A DNA stretch of 64,000 nucleotides, from the NCBI RefSeq assembly GCF_004341165.1, contig NZ_SLZR01000009.1:62001-126000 (forward strand). The letters are read 5' to 3'. The translations under genes and the position numbers were made by a program. The DNA comes from Reinekea marinisedimentorum (GTDB taxonomy: Bacteria; Pseudomonadota; Gammaproteobacteria; Pseudomonadales; Natronospirillaceae). Shown piece by piece: positions 51,887 to 61,601 of this stretch (its first letter is position 1; each line of letters starts with the position of its first letter). Under the pieces are notes generated by a model. That model was not told the DNA's origin and did not search any database. It was given only the letters and a program-made list of their open reading frames with translations.

Positions 51887-51940
51887 AGGCATGGTGGTGC
51901 GGCCTGCACCGAAAAAGCCATAAGGATGGGCACCATGCCT
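51887..51940 (+). other. Structured 3' region after the stress-protein gene
   Basis: AGGCATGGTG (51887-51896) pairs perfectly with CACCATGCCT (51931-51940), enclosing a second small hairpin GTGC-N5-GCAC. It may act as terminator or 3' stabiliser; there is no strong T-tract. Confidence 0.45.
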
Positions 51941-51971
51941 GTACCACCGATAGCCGGCGGTTAATAACGCG

Positions 51972-52532
51972 CTAGATTGCACCGTGCAGTTCGCGCTTTT
52001 CACTGGTGGCGCTGGCTAACACTTCATCCAGCGGAATGAACGGGTTTTTAGGCTTGTAAGTAATCGCTTCGCTGTAGAGTGTTTCTACTTTCTCAGCGGA
52101 TGACTGGCCCTTGAAGTCGCTCTTTTCAAGACGCATCTCTTCTGAAACCTGGCTCCAGACCATGGCATCCCAGCGCAGCAGTTCGCATTTCACCCCTTCA
52201 ATTTCAGTCTGGCAGTCGTTTGCCAGGTTAGGTGCCAGCAGGATGACCGGCGCGCTTTCGCCGATGTCTTTACCGTAGCGTTCCAGCAGTTTTGGTGCAT
52301 CGGCAATATCATCGATGCCGCCGACCATCATGGACAGTTTATCGGCATCGGATAGCAGGATCGCATCGCGCAGTACGGCAACTGGCGGTTTACGGCGACC
52401 AGAATCATCGGCAACCTCGCCTTCTTTAATAATCAGCTCGCCACGGTAAGCAAAGCTTTCCGGTTTGCTGGCAGGCTCTAAAAAGTTAGGCGTGAAAAAC
52501 AGGCTTTGCTCGTCGTAAGTTTTTAAAGGCAT
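51972..52532 (-). CDS. Hypothetical protein
   Basis: A 186-residue soluble, acidic protein with a good start (AGGAA before ATG). It has no membrane segment or signal peptide. Visible features are a YRGELIIKEGEVADDSG segment near residues 29-45, a central LLSDADKLSMMVGGIDDIADAPKLLERYGKDIG and a single cysteine pair (NDCQTEIEGVKCELL). I do not recognise the family. It lies alone between the stress-protein gene and the second fructokinase. Confidence 0.75.
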   Translation of the reverse strand: MPLKTYDEQSLFFTPNFLEPASKPESFAYRGELIIKEGEVADDSGRRKPPVAVLRDAILLSDADKLSMMVGGIDDIADAPKLLERYGKDIGESAPVILLAPNLANDCQTEIEGVKCELLRWDAMVWSQVSEEMRLEKSDFKGQSSAEKVETLYSEAITYKPKNPFIPLDEVLASATSEKRELHGAI

Positions 52533-52751
52533 AAAAAGTTCCTGGTAAGTGAATTCCCAGTAAGCTTATTGCAATTATTAATCCGCCCGGTGAGGGCGAT
52601 TCAGCCGGCTGTAAAACCTTTAAGATCAATCAGTTAGCGCGATGCAGCGGCGCCGGGTTTTGTTTGAAAGGCAACATTGTCTGATGTTTTGGAAGGAAGC
52701 GTGCGATGCCTGAGTGTTATTTAGGGAGCCGTAGCTCCCCGGTATTAGGCG

Positions 52752-53705
52752 TTAATCGCGGGCGATGTCGTCAAACTCTGGCAGTGCGGTAAAGGCGCCC
52801 GGCTTAGAAACCGTGAAGGCACCGCAGCGGCTGGCAAACAGGGTGATCTCTTCCAGCGTTTGCTGATCCTGCAGGGCCTTGTTCAGGTCGCCCTGCTCAG
52901 CCAGCGCATACAGGAAACCACCGGTGAAGGCATCGCCGGCGGCGGTGGTATCAACCACGGTGGTTTGCGGCGGGGTAATCTCAGAATAGATGCCCTTGGC
53001 GATGACCTTAATCGGGTTGCCACCATCCGTGACCAGCACCAGCTTCACACCTTCGGCGACGGCCGCTTTCACGAAGGCAATCTCGCCTTCGGGTTCCAGG
53101 TAATCCAGCTCTTCTTTAGAGACCTTGATGATGTCGACAAACTTAAAACAGCTTTTCACCACCTCGATATCGGCCTTGCCGCCCTGCCACAGGTTATGGC
53201 GCAGGTTGATATCAAAGCTCACCAGGTTGCCCTGTTTTTTTGCCTTTTCGATGGCGAACAGGGTGGTTTCAGCAATGGCGCTTTCAGTCAGGGTATTAGA
53301 GCAGAAGTGAAAAATATCGCTGTTGATAAACCACTGGTCTTTCACATCAAACTGGGTCAGCAGCATGTCGGCGGTGTGATCGCGGAAGAACTCAAACGAG
53401 CGCTCGCCGCTGTCATCCAGAAATACAAACGCCAGTGCTGTTTTGGCGCTGTCGTGTTGTTTTACCAGTGAGGTATCGACGTTATAGGTATCCAGAGCGG
53501 ATATTAAAAAGTCACCAAAGCGATCTTTGCCAACCTGACCGGCAAAGCGTGCCGCGCCGCCAAGCTTGGCAATGGCGACCGCCACATTGGCCGGTGCGCC
53601 ACCGGGAAACTGACGGAAATTCTGTATTGCAATGGGGCCTTCCATACGGTGGTTGTCGTTGAGGAAGTCGATGAGCGCTTCGCCGAAGCAAGTGATGTAA
53701 GCCAT
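52752..53705 (-). CDS. Fructokinase paralogue (PfkB family)
   Basis: A 317-residue PfkB kinase closely similar to the operon fructokinase at 14024-14953: FGEALIDF near the start, GGAPANVAVAIAKLGG, DINLRHNLW and DTTAAGDAFTGGFLYA with the catalytic Asp. ATG 53705 (MAYITCFGEAL) matches the family start and has CAGG upstream; the longer frame adds 23 unconserved residues. It stands alone, without sugar genes or the LacI operator motif upstream, so it is probably expressed constitutively or by another signal. Fructose is the likely substrate, other sugars possible. Confidence 0.88.
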   Translation of the reverse strand: MAYITCFGEALIDFLNDNHRMEGPIAIQNFRQFPGGAPANVAVAIAKLGGAARFAGQVGKDRFGDFLISALDTYNVDTSLVKQHDSAKTALAFVFLDDSGERSFEFFRDHTADMLLTQFDVKDQWFINSDIFHFCSNTLTESAIAETTLFAIEKAKKQGNLVSFDINLRHNLWQGGKADIEVVKSCFKFVDIIKVSKEELDYLEPEGEIAFVKAAVAEGVKLVLVTDGGNPIKVIAKGIYSEITPPQTTVVDTTAAGDAFTGGFLYALAEQGDLNKALQDQQTLEEITLFASRCGAFTVSKPGAFTALPEFDDIARD

Positions 53706-53958
53706 GTTTAACCTGCGTTTTAGTTGTGATTCTGATAGGTGCACAGTGTACCGGCAGACCCGCAAGCTGTACAAAAAATGAATGTGTCGACATAGCCGCT
53801 TGTTATGTGCAGGGCGGGCGTCTAAATTTTAGTGACTAATTGATCCGAATCAGTGCTGAGTGCATACAGAGAACAAGGTGGTATGTTCGTCGCGCCGTCT
53901 ATTGGGCTACATTCGGGAGGTTGCTTCCCGCACCGTGAATATAATCTGGAGAATAACA

Positions 53959-54276
53959 ATGAAGAAAATTGCTCTTACCCTTGCCTGCAGCCTGTTAACG
54001 GTTGCGGCCTATGCCGGTGATGCTGCCGCAGGTAAAGCGAGGTCGGCCGTCTGTGTTGCCTGCCATACGGAATCGGGCATTTCCGTGGTACCTATCTACC
54101 CGAATCTGGCTGGCCAGAAAGAGGCCTATCTGGTGTCGTCTATGAAGGCTTATAAGTCGCAGGAGCGAAAAGGCGGTAACGCGGCCATTATGTGGGCCAT
54201 TGCCGGAGCGCTTTCTGATGAGGATATCAACAACCTGGCGGCCTATTACGCCAGCCTGCCAGCGGGCGGAAACTGA
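53959..54276 (+). CDS. Monohaem c-type cytochrome
   Basis: A 105-residue periplasmic electron carrier. A signal peptide (about 1-19, ending AYA) precedes one haem site CVACH at 32-36. The downstream methionine in AAIMWAIAG is the probable sixth ligand, as in cytochrome c4/c5-like proteins, where IYPNLAGQ is also conserved. ATG 53959 follows CTGGAG; the frame extends upstream without a signal-peptide-like start. A strong terminator follows, so it is monocistronic. The redox partner is unknown. Confidence 0.9.
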   Translation: MKKIALTLACSLLTVAAYAGDAAAGKARSAVCVACHTESGISVVPIYPNLAGQKEAYLVSSMKAYKSQERKGGNAAIMWAIAGALSDEDINNLAAYYASLPAGGN

Positions 54277-54296
54277 TCCCCTACTAAATTGAATAG

Positions 54297-54320
54297 AAAA
54301 GCGCGTTACAGCGCTTTTTT
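54297..54320 (+). terminator. Rho-independent terminator after cytochrome c
   Basis: AAAAGCGC pairs with GCGCTTTT around GTTACA, followed by further T residues. Confidence 0.9.
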
Positions 54321-54339
54321 ATTGCCGTTTTTTCTTCAA

Positions 54340-54378
54340 TTATCCCCATCGCTGTTGATCCACAGAATCTGTGGATAA
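54340..54378. promoter_or_regulatory. Cluster of DnaA-box-like sites upstream of nrdR
   Basis: Within 39 bp are TTATCCCCA (54340-54348, one mismatch), TGATCCACA (54356-54364, one mismatch) and the perfect box TGTGGATAA on the other strand (54370-54378). The rest of the 400-bp gene-free stretch up to 54721 is AT-rich and shows no gene I can support. Confidence 0.55.
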
Positions 54379-54721
54379 CTTTGGGTGTAACCTTTGAGTA
54401 CTCTCCGCCAAAGCCCGTAGTTACTCGCTTCCCGGTAGTTGTCTGTTTTCTGATCTCTGTGAGAAAGGCTATATAAATCAATAGTTTAAGAGATGTCTTC
54501 GGAACGACCGCCATTTCAGATTGCAAGCGTTTTGTGAACGTGATCATAAAAAAATCAGTGTGTATAACTGATGCCGCTGAAGGCTCGATTCTGGCTGGGC
54601 TGGTGGAAAGTCAATAGCTTAATAATTCAATTTTTAAAATAATGTCCGTGTTCAGGCTATAGGAACTGCAACGCTCAGCTATTACACTGCACTCAAGCTA
54701 TTTTTACCTCTGGAGACCCCT

Positions 54722-55180
54722 ATGCATTGTCCTTTCTGCAACGCTCAGGATACAAAAGTGATCGACTCGCGCCTTGTCGCAGAAGGTGAGCAGGTTCGCC
54801 GCAGACGGGAGTGCATCAGTTGTGGTGAGCGCTATACCACTTACGAAACCGCAGAGCTGGTGATGCCGAGAATTATCAAGCAGAACGGTAACCGCGAGCC
54901 CTTTAACGAAGATAAGCTGCGTGCAGGTCTGTTACGCGCGCTGGAAAAACGCCCGGTTTCCGTAGAAGCCATCGAAACCGCCATTACCCGTATTAAGCAG
55001 TCACTGCGCGCCACCGGTGAGCGCGAGCTGCCTTCGCGTCATTTGGGCGAATGTGTGATGAGCGAATTGAAAGACCTCGATCAGGTTGCCTACGTGCGCT
55101 TTGCCTCGGTATACCGCAGCTTCCAGGACATCAGCGAATTTATTAACGAGATTGGTCGTCTGGAAAAAGCCGATGATTAA
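54722..55180 (+). CDS. nrdR: Transcriptional repressor NrdR
   Basis: NrdR represses ribonucleotide reductase genes in response to ATP and dATP. The 152-residue protein has the N-terminal zinc ribbon (C3, C6, C31, C34) and an ATP-cone (from about residue 49, [16 protein letters not shown]). The MHCPFC start is invariant in the family. It heads the riboflavin gene group and overlaps ribD by eight bases, the usual proteobacterial arrangement. Confidence 0.96.
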   Translation: MHCPFCNAQDTKVIDSRLVAEGEQVRRRRECISCGERYTTYETAELVMPRIIKQNGNREPFNEDKLRAGLLRALEKRPVSVEAIETAITRIKQSLRATGERELPSRHLGECVMSELKDLDQVAYVRFASVYRSFQDISEFINEIGRLEKADD

Positions 55181-56282
55181 CCCTCAGACCGATGCTGTTT
55201 GGATGTCTCGCGCCATTGCCCTGGCCGAAAAAGGCCGGCTGACAACCACGCCCAACCCGAACGTGGGCTGCGTTCTGGTGAAAGATAATCAGCTGATCGG
55301 TGAGGGTTACCATATAAAGGCGGGGACCGCGCATGCTGAAGTTCATGCCCTGGCCAACGCCGGTGCCGAAGCCCGGGGGGCCACGGCCTATGTCACGCTG
55401 GAGCCCTGCAGTCATTTCGGCCGCACCCCGCCCTGTGCGGAAGCCTTAATAAAGGCCGGCGTTGCCCGCGTGGTTTGCGCCGGGCTCGACCCGAACCCGC
55501 AGGTGGCAGGCAAGGGTGTCGAAATGCTCAGGCAAGCGGGCATTGATGTCACCGTGGGTGTGCTGGCAGAGCAGGCCAAACTGCTGAACCTGGGTTTTTT
55601 AAAGCGTATGCGCACCGGCCGGCCTTATGTCACGGTGAAAATGGCCGCCAGCCTGGATGGCGCGACCGCGATGAAAAGCGGCGAAAGCCAGTGGATAACC
55701 GGGCCGCAGGCACGGGAAGATGTGCAGCAGGGGCGAGCCATCAGCTGTGCAGTCGTCACCGGTGTGGGCACGGTGCTGGCCGATGACCCTTCGCTGAATG
55801 TGCGCCTGCCGGAATGCAGCCGGCAGCCGGTGCGCATTATTCTGGATACCCACGCCAGCACCCCCGCGAGCGCCACCATTGTGCAAAACCCCGGCGAAAC
55901 CTTTGTTATACACAGCGATCAGGCTGCGCCGGAAAGGCTTGCCGCGCTTAAGCAGGCGGGCTTTCGGTGTGTGTCCCTGCCGGTGAGCGGTGGGCAGATT
56001 GATTTGTCTGCGTTTCTGGCATGGGCCGGTGAGCAGCAGTTTAACCAGCTTTGGGTTGAGGCCGGTGCCACTCTGGCCGGTGCCTTGCTGACGCAGGGGC
56101 TGGCGGATGAGGTCATTCTGTATCAGGCGTTGATGATGATGGGCAGCCAAACACGGCCGCTGCTGAGCACAACGTTCACAGAACTGAAAGATTCCATTGC
56201 CTTCGATTGTCTCGATTTCGGTATGATTGGCGCAGACACCCGATGGCGCCTGAAGCCGCGTAACTATGGCGAAACAGAATAA
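55173..56282 (+). CDS. ribD: Bifunctional diaminohydroxyphosphoribosylaminopyrimidine deaminase/reductase
   Basis: RibD catalyses the second and third steps of riboflavin synthesis. The 369-residue protein has an N-terminal deaminase with zinc ligands H54 (HAE), C79 and C88 ([11 protein letters not shown]), and a C-terminal NADPH-dependent reductase domain from about residue 147 ([17 protein letters not shown]). The start at 55173 overlaps the nrdR end (ATGATTAA). Confidence 0.95.
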   Translation: MINPQTDAVWMSRAIALAEKGRLTTTPNPNVGCVLVKDNQLIGEGYHIKAGTAHAEVHALANAGAEARGATAYVTLEPCSHFGRTPPCAEALIKAGVARVVCAGLDPNPQVAGKGVEMLRQAGIDVTVGVLAEQAKLLNLGFLKRMRTGRPYVTVKMAASLDGATAMKSGESQWITGPQAREDVQQGRAISCAVVTGVGTVLADDPSLNVRLPECSRQPVRIILDTHASTPASATIVQNPGETFVIHSDQAAPERLAALKQAGFRCVSLPVSGGQIDLSAFLAWAGEQQFNQLWVEAGATLAGALLTQGLADEVILYQALMMMGSQTRPLLSTTFTELKDSIAFDCLDFGMIGADTRWRLKPRNYGETE

Positions 56283-56377
56283 AGCGCCTTTTTCTTTGCA
56301 CAAAGACTACTAAACTTCATAATTCGGCCCAATAATAGGCCCCGAAACTGACAAGCGAAAAGAGAAGAGAGAATACA

Positions 56378-57487
56378 GTGGCCCTGAACAGCACTGAGGA
56401 AATAATTGCGGATATCCGTGCCGGTAAAATGGTGATTTTGCTGGATGATGAAGATCGTGAAAACGAAGGCGATCTGATTGTTGCAGCAGAAAAGGTCACG
56501 CCGGAGATTATCAATTTCATGGCCTCTAAGGCGCGGGGCTTAATTTGTTTAACTCTGACCGGCGAGCGCTGTGATTTTCTTGGCTTGCCGCCGATGGTGC
56601 AGAGCAATCAGGCAGCGCATGGTACGCCCTTTACCGTCTCTATTGAGGCCAGTGAAGGCGTAACCACCGGTATTTCAGCGGCAGACCGTGCCCGTACCAT
56701 CCGGGTTGCGGTAGATCCTGAATCCAAGGCAGAAGATATTTGCCAGCCCGGCCATATCTTCCCGCTGCGCGCACAGCCCGGTGGTGTACTGAGCCGTGCC
56801 GGCCACACCGAAGCCGGTTGTGACCTGGCGCGTATGGCAGGCCTGCTGCCGGCCGCGGCGATCGTTGAGATTATGAACGAAGACGGCACCATGGCGCGTC
56901 TGCCCGATCTGCAGAAGTTTGCCAAAGAGCATGACCTGAAGATTGGCACCATTGCCGATCTGATCCATTACCGCATCCTTAACGAGCGCACGGTCAAAGA
57001 AGTGGATACCCAACTGCTGCCGACCAAAGCCGGTGAGTTTGAGGTAAAGGTCTACCACGACCGGATTACCAACGGCACACACCTGGCCCTGATTAAGGGT
57101 GGCGAGTTCAGTGAAGACGACCCGGTGATGGTGCGTGTGCACGTTACCTCAACCCTGAAAGATCTGCTCGGCGTGCAGCCGGAGCGCCCAAGCTGGACGC
57201 TGGAAAACGCCATGCAAGCGGTTGCCGATGAAGGCGCCGGCGTGGTGGTACTGCTCGATGTTCAGCAATCGCTGGAGGTTGAAACCGAACTGGCGATGCT
57301 CAGCGGTAAAGGTAAGCGCGCGCAAAACCCGAATCTCGATAAGCACGGCAGCTACAACACCATCGGCACCGGCTCGCAAATACTGCGGGCGCTGGGCGTG
57401 CGTAAAATGCGCCTGCTGAGTTCGCCTATCCGCTTTGGCGGCATTTCCGGCTTCGACCTGGAAGTGGTTGAGTTTGTAGAGCCTTAA
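56378..57487 (+). CDS. ribBA: 3,4-dihydroxy-2-butanone-4-phosphate synthase with degenerate GTP cyclohydrolase II domain
   Basis: A 369-residue fusion. The N-terminal RibB domain is complete, with the [11 protein letters not shown] acidic loop at 23-33 and [14 protein letters not shown], and makes the four-carbon riboflavin precursor. The C-terminal half follows the GTP cyclohydrolase II fold, but the zinc cysteine cluster (C-x10-C-x-C in active enzymes) is missing: the region reads [12 protein letters not shown]. The protein therefore probably has only RibB activity, as in the RibBX form common in proteobacteria, and a separate ribA is expected elsewhere. It starts 95 bp after ribD, with no riboflavin synthase gene between them. 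Confidence 0.9.
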   Translation: MALNSTEEIIADIRAGKMVILLDDEDRENEGDLIVAAEKVTPEIINFMASKARGLICLTLTGERCDFLGLPPMVQSNQAAHGTPFTVSIEASEGVTTGISAADRARTIRVAVDPESKAEDICQPGHIFPLRAQPGGVLSRAGHTEAGCDLARMAGLLPAAAIVEIMNEDGTMARLPDLQKFAKEHDLKIGTIADLIHYRILNERTVKEVDTQLLPTKAGEFEVKVYHDRITNGTHLALIKGGEFSEDDPVMVRVHVTSTLKDLLGVQPERPSWTLENAMQAVADEGAGVVVLLDVQQSLEVETELAMLSGKGKRAQNPNLDKHGSYNTIGTGSQILRALGVRKMRLLSSPIRFGGISGFDLEVVEFVEP

Positions 57488-57514
57488 AACCTAACCGAAA
57501 ACCCGAATAACTCA

Positions 57515-57534
57515 GCCGCCGGTGCGCCGGCGGC
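57515..57534 (+). promoter_or_regulatory. Intercistronic GC hairpin between ribBA and ribH
   Basis: GCCGCCGG pairs perfectly with CCGGCGGC around TGCG. There is no T-tract, so it is more likely a message stabiliser or pause site than a terminator. Confidence 0.5.
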
Positions 57535-57557
57535 ACAGAATTTAAACAGGAAATAAC

Positions 57558-58046
57558 ATGACGATTAGAACGATAGAAGGCGATTTCTCCGCCAATGACG
57601 CCCAATACGCGATTGTAGTAACCCGCTGGAACAGCTTTGTAGTTGATCACCTGCAGGAAGGTGCCATTGATGCGCTGAAGCGCCACGGAATTAAAGACGA
57701 ACAGATCACGGTGATTAAAGCACCGGGTGCTTACGAGTTGCCGTTGGTATGTCAGCGTCTGGCAGAATCGGGCGCTTATGATGCTGTGGTTGCGCTGGGT
57801 GCGGTCATTCGTGGTGGCACGCCACACTTTGATTACGTGGCCGGTGAAGCTGCCGGTGGCCTGAATGGCGTTGCCTTAAACACCGATACCCCAGTGGTTT
57901 TCGGTGTACTCACGGTGGATTCCATTGAGCAGGCTATTGAGCGCAGTGGCACCAAGGCCGGTAACAAAGGCAGCGAAGCCGCACTGGTTGCACTGGAAAT
58001 GGTAAACTTACTGGCGCAGATCCCGTCCGGAGTAGAAGACCTATGA
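57558..58046 (+). CDS. ribH: 6,7-dimethyl-8-ribityllumazine synthase
   Basis: RibH condenses the RibB and RibD pathway products to lumazine, the direct precursor of riboflavin. The 162-residue protein shows the conserved [26 protein letters not shown] with the catalytic His, and [13 protein letters not shown]. An AGGAAA site precedes the ATG. It overlaps nusB by four bases (ATGA). Confidence 0.95.
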   Translation: MTIRTIEGDFSANDAQYAIVVTRWNSFVVDHLQEGAIDALKRHGIKDEQITVIKAPGAYELPLVCQRLAESGAYDAVVALGAVIRGGTPHFDYVAGEAAGGLNGVALNTDTPVVFGVLTVDSIEQAIERSGTKAGNKGSEAALVALEMVNLLAQIPSGVEDL

Positions 58047-58486
58047 GCAGTATGAAAAAACCCAACCCGGCTCAGCGCAAAAAGGCGCGTAAGCTGGCAT
58101 TGCAGGCACTGTACCAGTGGCATGTCGCTGAACAGCCTGTCACTCAGATTGAAGCTGAGTTTCTGGCGGATAACAACATGGAGAAGGTCGATCAGGAGTA
58201 CTTCTCTGAGGTGCTGCGTGGCGTGCCGCGTTCCAAGTCTGAGCTGGACGGCTACATCGGCAAGCATACCGACCGCAAGGTTGAAGAGATGACGCCAATT
58301 GAACTGGCCATTCTGCGTATGGGGACTTATGAGTTTATCCACCGCATTGATGTGCCTTATAAGGTGATCATCAACGAAGGTGTGGAGCTTTCTAAAACCT
58401 TCGGTGCCAACGAAGCTCACCGCTTTGTGAATGGCGTGCTTGATAAGCTGGCGCAGGAGCTGCGCATTACTGAGGTGAAGAGTTAG
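58043..58486 (+). CDS. nusB: Transcription antitermination factor NusB
   Basis: NusB with NusE (S10) binds boxA RNA in rRNA antitermination. The 147-residue all-helical protein starts [23 protein letters not shown] and contains [12 protein letters not shown] and [14 protein letters not shown], all family-typical. It is translationally coupled to ribH. The genes that often follow (thiL, pgpA) are absent; a REP array and the converging dpp operon come instead. Confidence 0.95.
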   Translation: MSSMKKPNPAQRKKARKLALQALYQWHVAEQPVTQIEAEFLADNNMEKVDQEYFSEVLRGVPRSKSELDGYIGKHTDRKVEEMTPIELAILRMGTYEFIHRIDVPYKVIINEGVELSKTFGANEAHRFVNGVLDKLAQELRITEVKS

Positions 58487-58492
58487 TAGTTT

Positions 58493-58728
58493 GTCGGGCT
58501 AAAGCCCGACCTACGAAGCCTCGCATTACTGTAGGTTGGTCTTCAGGCCAACAAAGATGGGTGCTGATGACCAGTGCCTTGTCGGGCTAAAGCCCGACCT
58601 ACAAACCCTCGTATTACTGTAGGTTGGCCTTCAGGCCAACAAAGATGGGTGCTGATGACCAGTGTCTTGTCGGGCTAAAGCCCGACCTACAAACCCTCGC
58701 TTTACTGTAGTTTGGCCTTCAGGCCAAC
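58493..58728. repeat. Tandem REPIN array, 88-bp period
   Basis: Three units with an exact 88-bp period; the third is cut off after about 60 bp. Each holds two palindromes: GTCGGGCTAAAGCCCGAC ending in CTAC (58493, 58581, 58669) and GTAG followed by GTTGGCCTTCAGGCCAAC or a variant (58531, 58619, 58707). Their GTAG ends face each other, the arrangement of REP doublets mobilised by REP-associated transposases. The last palindrome contains the stop codon of dppF. Confidence 0.9.
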
Positions 58729-59732
58729 ACCGCCTGCAGATAATCCAGCCGGTCTTCCTCAACCCCATAACAGCGTGCCAGCGTGCCGTTTGGCGTTTCC
58801 AGCAGTTGCGGCCGTTCGCCTTTGCAGCGCTCATTGGCATAAGGGCAGCGCCCGTGGAATGCGCAGCCGGAGGGCGGGTTCAGCGGCGATGGCAGCTCAC
58901 CTTCCAGGCGAATCTTTTCGATGCGGTGCTCCGGGTCGATACGCGGCGTGGAAGAAAGCAGCGCCCGGGTATAGGGATGCTGTGGGTTGGCAAAGATTTT
59001 CTCCGCCGGGCCCTGTTCCACCACCAGCCCCAGGTACATCACCATAACCTCGTCGGCAATGTGTTCCACCACACTTAAATCGTGCGAGATAAACACGTAG
59101 GCGAGGTCGAGCTCCTGCTGTAAATCCATCATCAGGTTCAGTACCTGCGCCTGAACCGATACATCCAATGCCGACACTGGCTCATCGGCCACCACCACTT
59201 TCGGGTTCATCATCAAACCACGGGCAATGGCAATACGCTGGCGCTGACCGCCAGAGAACATGTGCGGGTAGCGGTCGTAGTGCTCGGTTTTCAGGCCAAC
59301 CTTTTCCAGCAGATACAGCGCGCGTTCCTTGCGTTCGGCGGCGCTCATATCGGAATTGATCTTCAGCGGCTCTTCCAGAATATGGCCGATCTTTTTACGC
59401 GGGTTCAGCGAGCCATAAGGGTTCTGGAAAATAATCTGAATGCGCTGGCGGGCCTTGCGTTTTTCTTCCGCGCTCAATGTCAGCAGGTTGCTGCCTTCAA
59501 AGCTGAGTTCGCCCTCGGTCGGGGTTTCAATCATGGTCAGCTGGCGCGCCAGTGTTGATTTGCCGCAGCCGGATTCGCCGACAATGGCCAGCGTTTTACC
59601 GGCCTGCACCGTGAAGCTGACACCATCGACAGCCTTCACCAGGCCCTTGGGTTTAAAGAAACCCTGGCTCACCTCATAGTGCTGCTTTAGGTGGGTGCCC
59701 TGCATGATGGTCTTGGATTCTTGTACGCTCAT
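58719..59732 (-). CDS. dppF: Dipeptide ABC transporter ATPase DppF-like
   Basis: A 337-residue ATPase of the Opp/Dpp family with Walker A GESGCGKST, signature FSGGQRQ, Walker B VVADEPVSALD and the cysteine-bearing C-terminal oligopeptide domain (GCAFHGRCPYANERC). It energises uptake together with DppD. Its start overlaps the DppD stop by one base. Its last three codons and stop lie within a REP palindrome, so the C-terminus may have been reshaped by the repeat. Confidence 0.9.
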   Translation of the reverse strand: MSVQESKTIMQGTHLKQHYEVSQGFFKPKGLVKAVDGVSFTVQAGKTLAIVGESGCGKSTLARQLTMIETPTEGELSFEGSNLLTLSAEEKRKARQRIQIIFQNPYGSLNPRKKIGHILEEPLKINSDMSAAERKERALYLLEKVGLKTEHYDRYPHMFSGGQRQRIAIARGLMMNPKVVVADEPVSALDVSVQAQVLNLMMDLQQELDLAYVFISHDLSVVEHIADEVMVMYLGLVVEQGPAEKIFANPQHPYTRALLSSTPRIDPEHRIEKIRLEGELPSPLNPPSGCAFHGRCPYANERCKGERPQLLETPNGTLARCYGVEEDRLDYLQAVLA

Positions 59733-60709
59733 CAGGCAGCGTCCTCACGGTTAGTCAGCGGAAAAAAGCAGCGCACAGAGCGATTGCCCTGTTCGGTTAG
59801 CTCTGGCTCCTGCGCGCGACACTGGTCGGTCGCGTAGGGGCAGCGCGGGTTGAGCAGGCAGCCGTTGGGGCGGTCGTTGGCGCCGGGTACCACACCGGGC
59901 AGGGCATCGAGCCGGTCTTTGCCTTCAGAGGATTCCGGCAGCGATTTCATCAGCGCCTCGGTATAGGGGTGGCTCGGGTTGTGGAACACTTCTTCGGCCG
60001 GGCCGGATTCGACCACCTGACCGGCATACATGACCACAACGCGGTCAGCGGCTTCGGCGACCAGGGCGAGATCGTGAGTAATCAGGATCAGCCCCATGTT
60101 TTTCTTGCGCTGCAGCTCCAGTAGCAGGTCGATAATTTGCGCCTGAATGGTGACATCCAGCGCGGTCGTCGGCTCGTCGGCAATCAGCAGTTTTGGATCA
60201 CAGGCAATGGCCATCGCGATCATCACGCGCTGGCTCATACCGCCGGAAAGCTGATGCGGGTAAGCGCTGATGCGGGTTTCCGGCGCCGGGATGCCCACCT
60301 GACGCAGCAGCTCAATGGCCTTGGCTTTGCGCTCTTTTTTGCTGCCGCCCTGATGCACGGCGATGGCTTCCATAATCTGGTTGCCTACCGTGAAGCAGGG
60401 GTTCAGTGCGGTCATCGGGTCCTGAAAGATCATGGCGATTTCATCACCGGTGATCTTGCGGCGTTCTTTTTCTTTCATCGCCAGCAGTTTTTTGCCTTCA
60501 AAGGCCAGCTCGTCGGCGCTGACCTTGCCGGGAAAATCAATCAGGCCCATCAGGGCCAGCGAACTGACCGATTTACCGGAACCGGATTCGCCGACAATAC
60601 CCAGTACTTCACCGGCGTTGACGTCGTAGCTTAAACGGTCGACGGCGCGAAACGGGTTTTCCCCGGTGCCGAAGGTGACCGACAGATTTTTAATGGATAA
60701 CAAGCTCAT
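59732..60709 (-). CDS. dppD: Dipeptide ABC transporter ATPase DppD-like
   Basis: A 325-residue ATPase with Walker [10 protein letters not shown], signature LSGGMSQR, Walker [13 protein letters not shown] and a C-terminal [15 protein letters not shown] segment. In Opp/Dpp systems the C-terminal cysteines can bind an Fe-S cluster. It pairs with DppF and follows dppC by 10 bp. Confidence 0.9.
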   Translation of the reverse strand: MSLLSIKNLSVTFGTGENPFRAVDRLSYDVNAGEVLGIVGESGSGKSVSSLALMGLIDFPGKVSADELAFEGKKLLAMKEKERRKITGDEIAMIFQDPMTALNPCFTVGNQIMEAIAVHQGGSKKERKAKAIELLRQVGIPAPETRISAYPHQLSGGMSQRVMIAMAIACDPKLLIADEPTTALDVTIQAQIIDLLLELQRKKNMGLILITHDLALVAEAADRVVVMYAGQVVESGPAEEVFHNPSHPYTEALMKSLPESSEGKDRLDALPGVVPGANDRPNGCLLNPRCPYATDQCRAQEPELTEQGNRSVRCFFPLTNREDAA

Positions 60710-60719
60710 TAGCGGCCTC

Positions 60720-61592
60720 CTATTGCTTCAGTTTCGGGTCAAGAGCATCGCGCAAGCCATCACCCATCAGGTTAAAGGCCAGTACGGTGGTCAGAATGGC
60801 CAGGCCGGGGAAGGTCACCACCCACCAGGCGCTCTGAATAAATTCACGCGCGGTGGCCAGCATGGTGCCCCATTCCGGCGACGGTGGCTGTGCGCCCAAG
60901 CCTAAGAAGCCCAGTGCCGCCATATCCAGAATGGCGTTAGAAAAGCCCAGAGTGGCCTGCACGATCAGCGGTGCCAGGCAGTTCGGCAGAATGGTGATGA
61001 ACATTAAGCGGAATGAATTAGCCCCGGCGACGCGTGAAGACACCACGTAATCGCGGTTCTTTTCCGCCAGTACCGAGGCCCGGGTTAAGCGAATGTAGTG
61101 CGGCAGATACACCAGCGACAGCGCAAAACAGGCATTCATCAGGCTGGGGCCCAAAACCGCCACCAGGGCAATGGCCAGCAGCAGAGCCGGCAGCGATTGC
61201 AAAATATCGCTGATGCGCATGATGGAGGTATCGATCAGGCCGCCAAAGTAACCGGCGAACAGGCCCAGGCAAATGCCCATAGCCAGCGAGATCAACACGA
61301 TGATCAGGCCGATCAGCAGCGACAGCCGCGCGCCATACATCAACCGGGACAGAATATCGCGGCCGACACCGTCGGTTCCCAACAGAAAGCCCTCGGTACC
61401 CGGTGGTACCAGAATAAACTCGCGGAACTGCTCGGTGGGCGAATAGGGTGCCAGCACGTTGGCCAGCAGCGCCAGCACGACAATGAAGGTGACATAACAA
61501 AGGCCGATGACCGCACCCTTGTTCTGCTTAAAATAAAACCAGAATTCGGCCAGTGGTGACGGGCTGGCAGACGTTACTTTTGCTTCAGTCAT
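60720..61592 (-). CDS. dppC: Dipeptide ABC transporter permease DppC-like
   Basis: A 290-residue inner-membrane permease with about six helices and an N-terminal soluble stretch typical of DppC/OppC. The [21 protein letters not shown] motif and the EAA-like loop around [17 protein letters not shown] are diagnostic. It starts 9 bp after dppB and forms the channel with it. Confidence 0.9.
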   Translation of the reverse strand: MTEAKVTSASPSPLAEFWFYFKQNKGAVIGLCYVTFIVVLALLANVLAPYSPTEQFREFILVPPGTEGFLLGTDGVGRDILSRLMYGARLSLLIGLIIVLISLAMGICLGLFAGYFGGLIDTSIMRISDILQSLPALLLAIALVAVLGPSLMNACFALSLVYLPHYIRLTRASVLAEKNRDYVVSSRVAGANSFRLMFITILPNCLAPLIVQATLGFSNAILDMAALGFLGLGAQPPSPEWGTMLATAREFIQSAWWVVTFPGLAILTTVLAFNLMGDGLRDALDPKLKQ

Positions 61593-61601
61593 AAAGCCTC
61601 C

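Noticed and set aside
54284-54547. 87-codon minus-strand open frame after cytochrome c
   Set aside because: It runs through a strong terminator and the DnaA-box cluster and has no ribosome site, so it is unlikely to be a gene.
54666-54748. 13-bp direct repeat CTGCAACGCTCAG before and within nrdR
   Set aside because: Only one pair, 70 bp apart; the second copy encodes conserved nrdR residues. Probably chance.
56283-57557. FMN riboswitch before ribBA or ribH
   Set aside because: The spacers (95 and 70 bp) are too short and I could not find the conserved RFN element pieces.
58493-58728. Possible CRISPR array
   Set aside because: The whole 88-bp unit repeats with no unique spacers, the repeats are REP palindromes and no cas gene is near.
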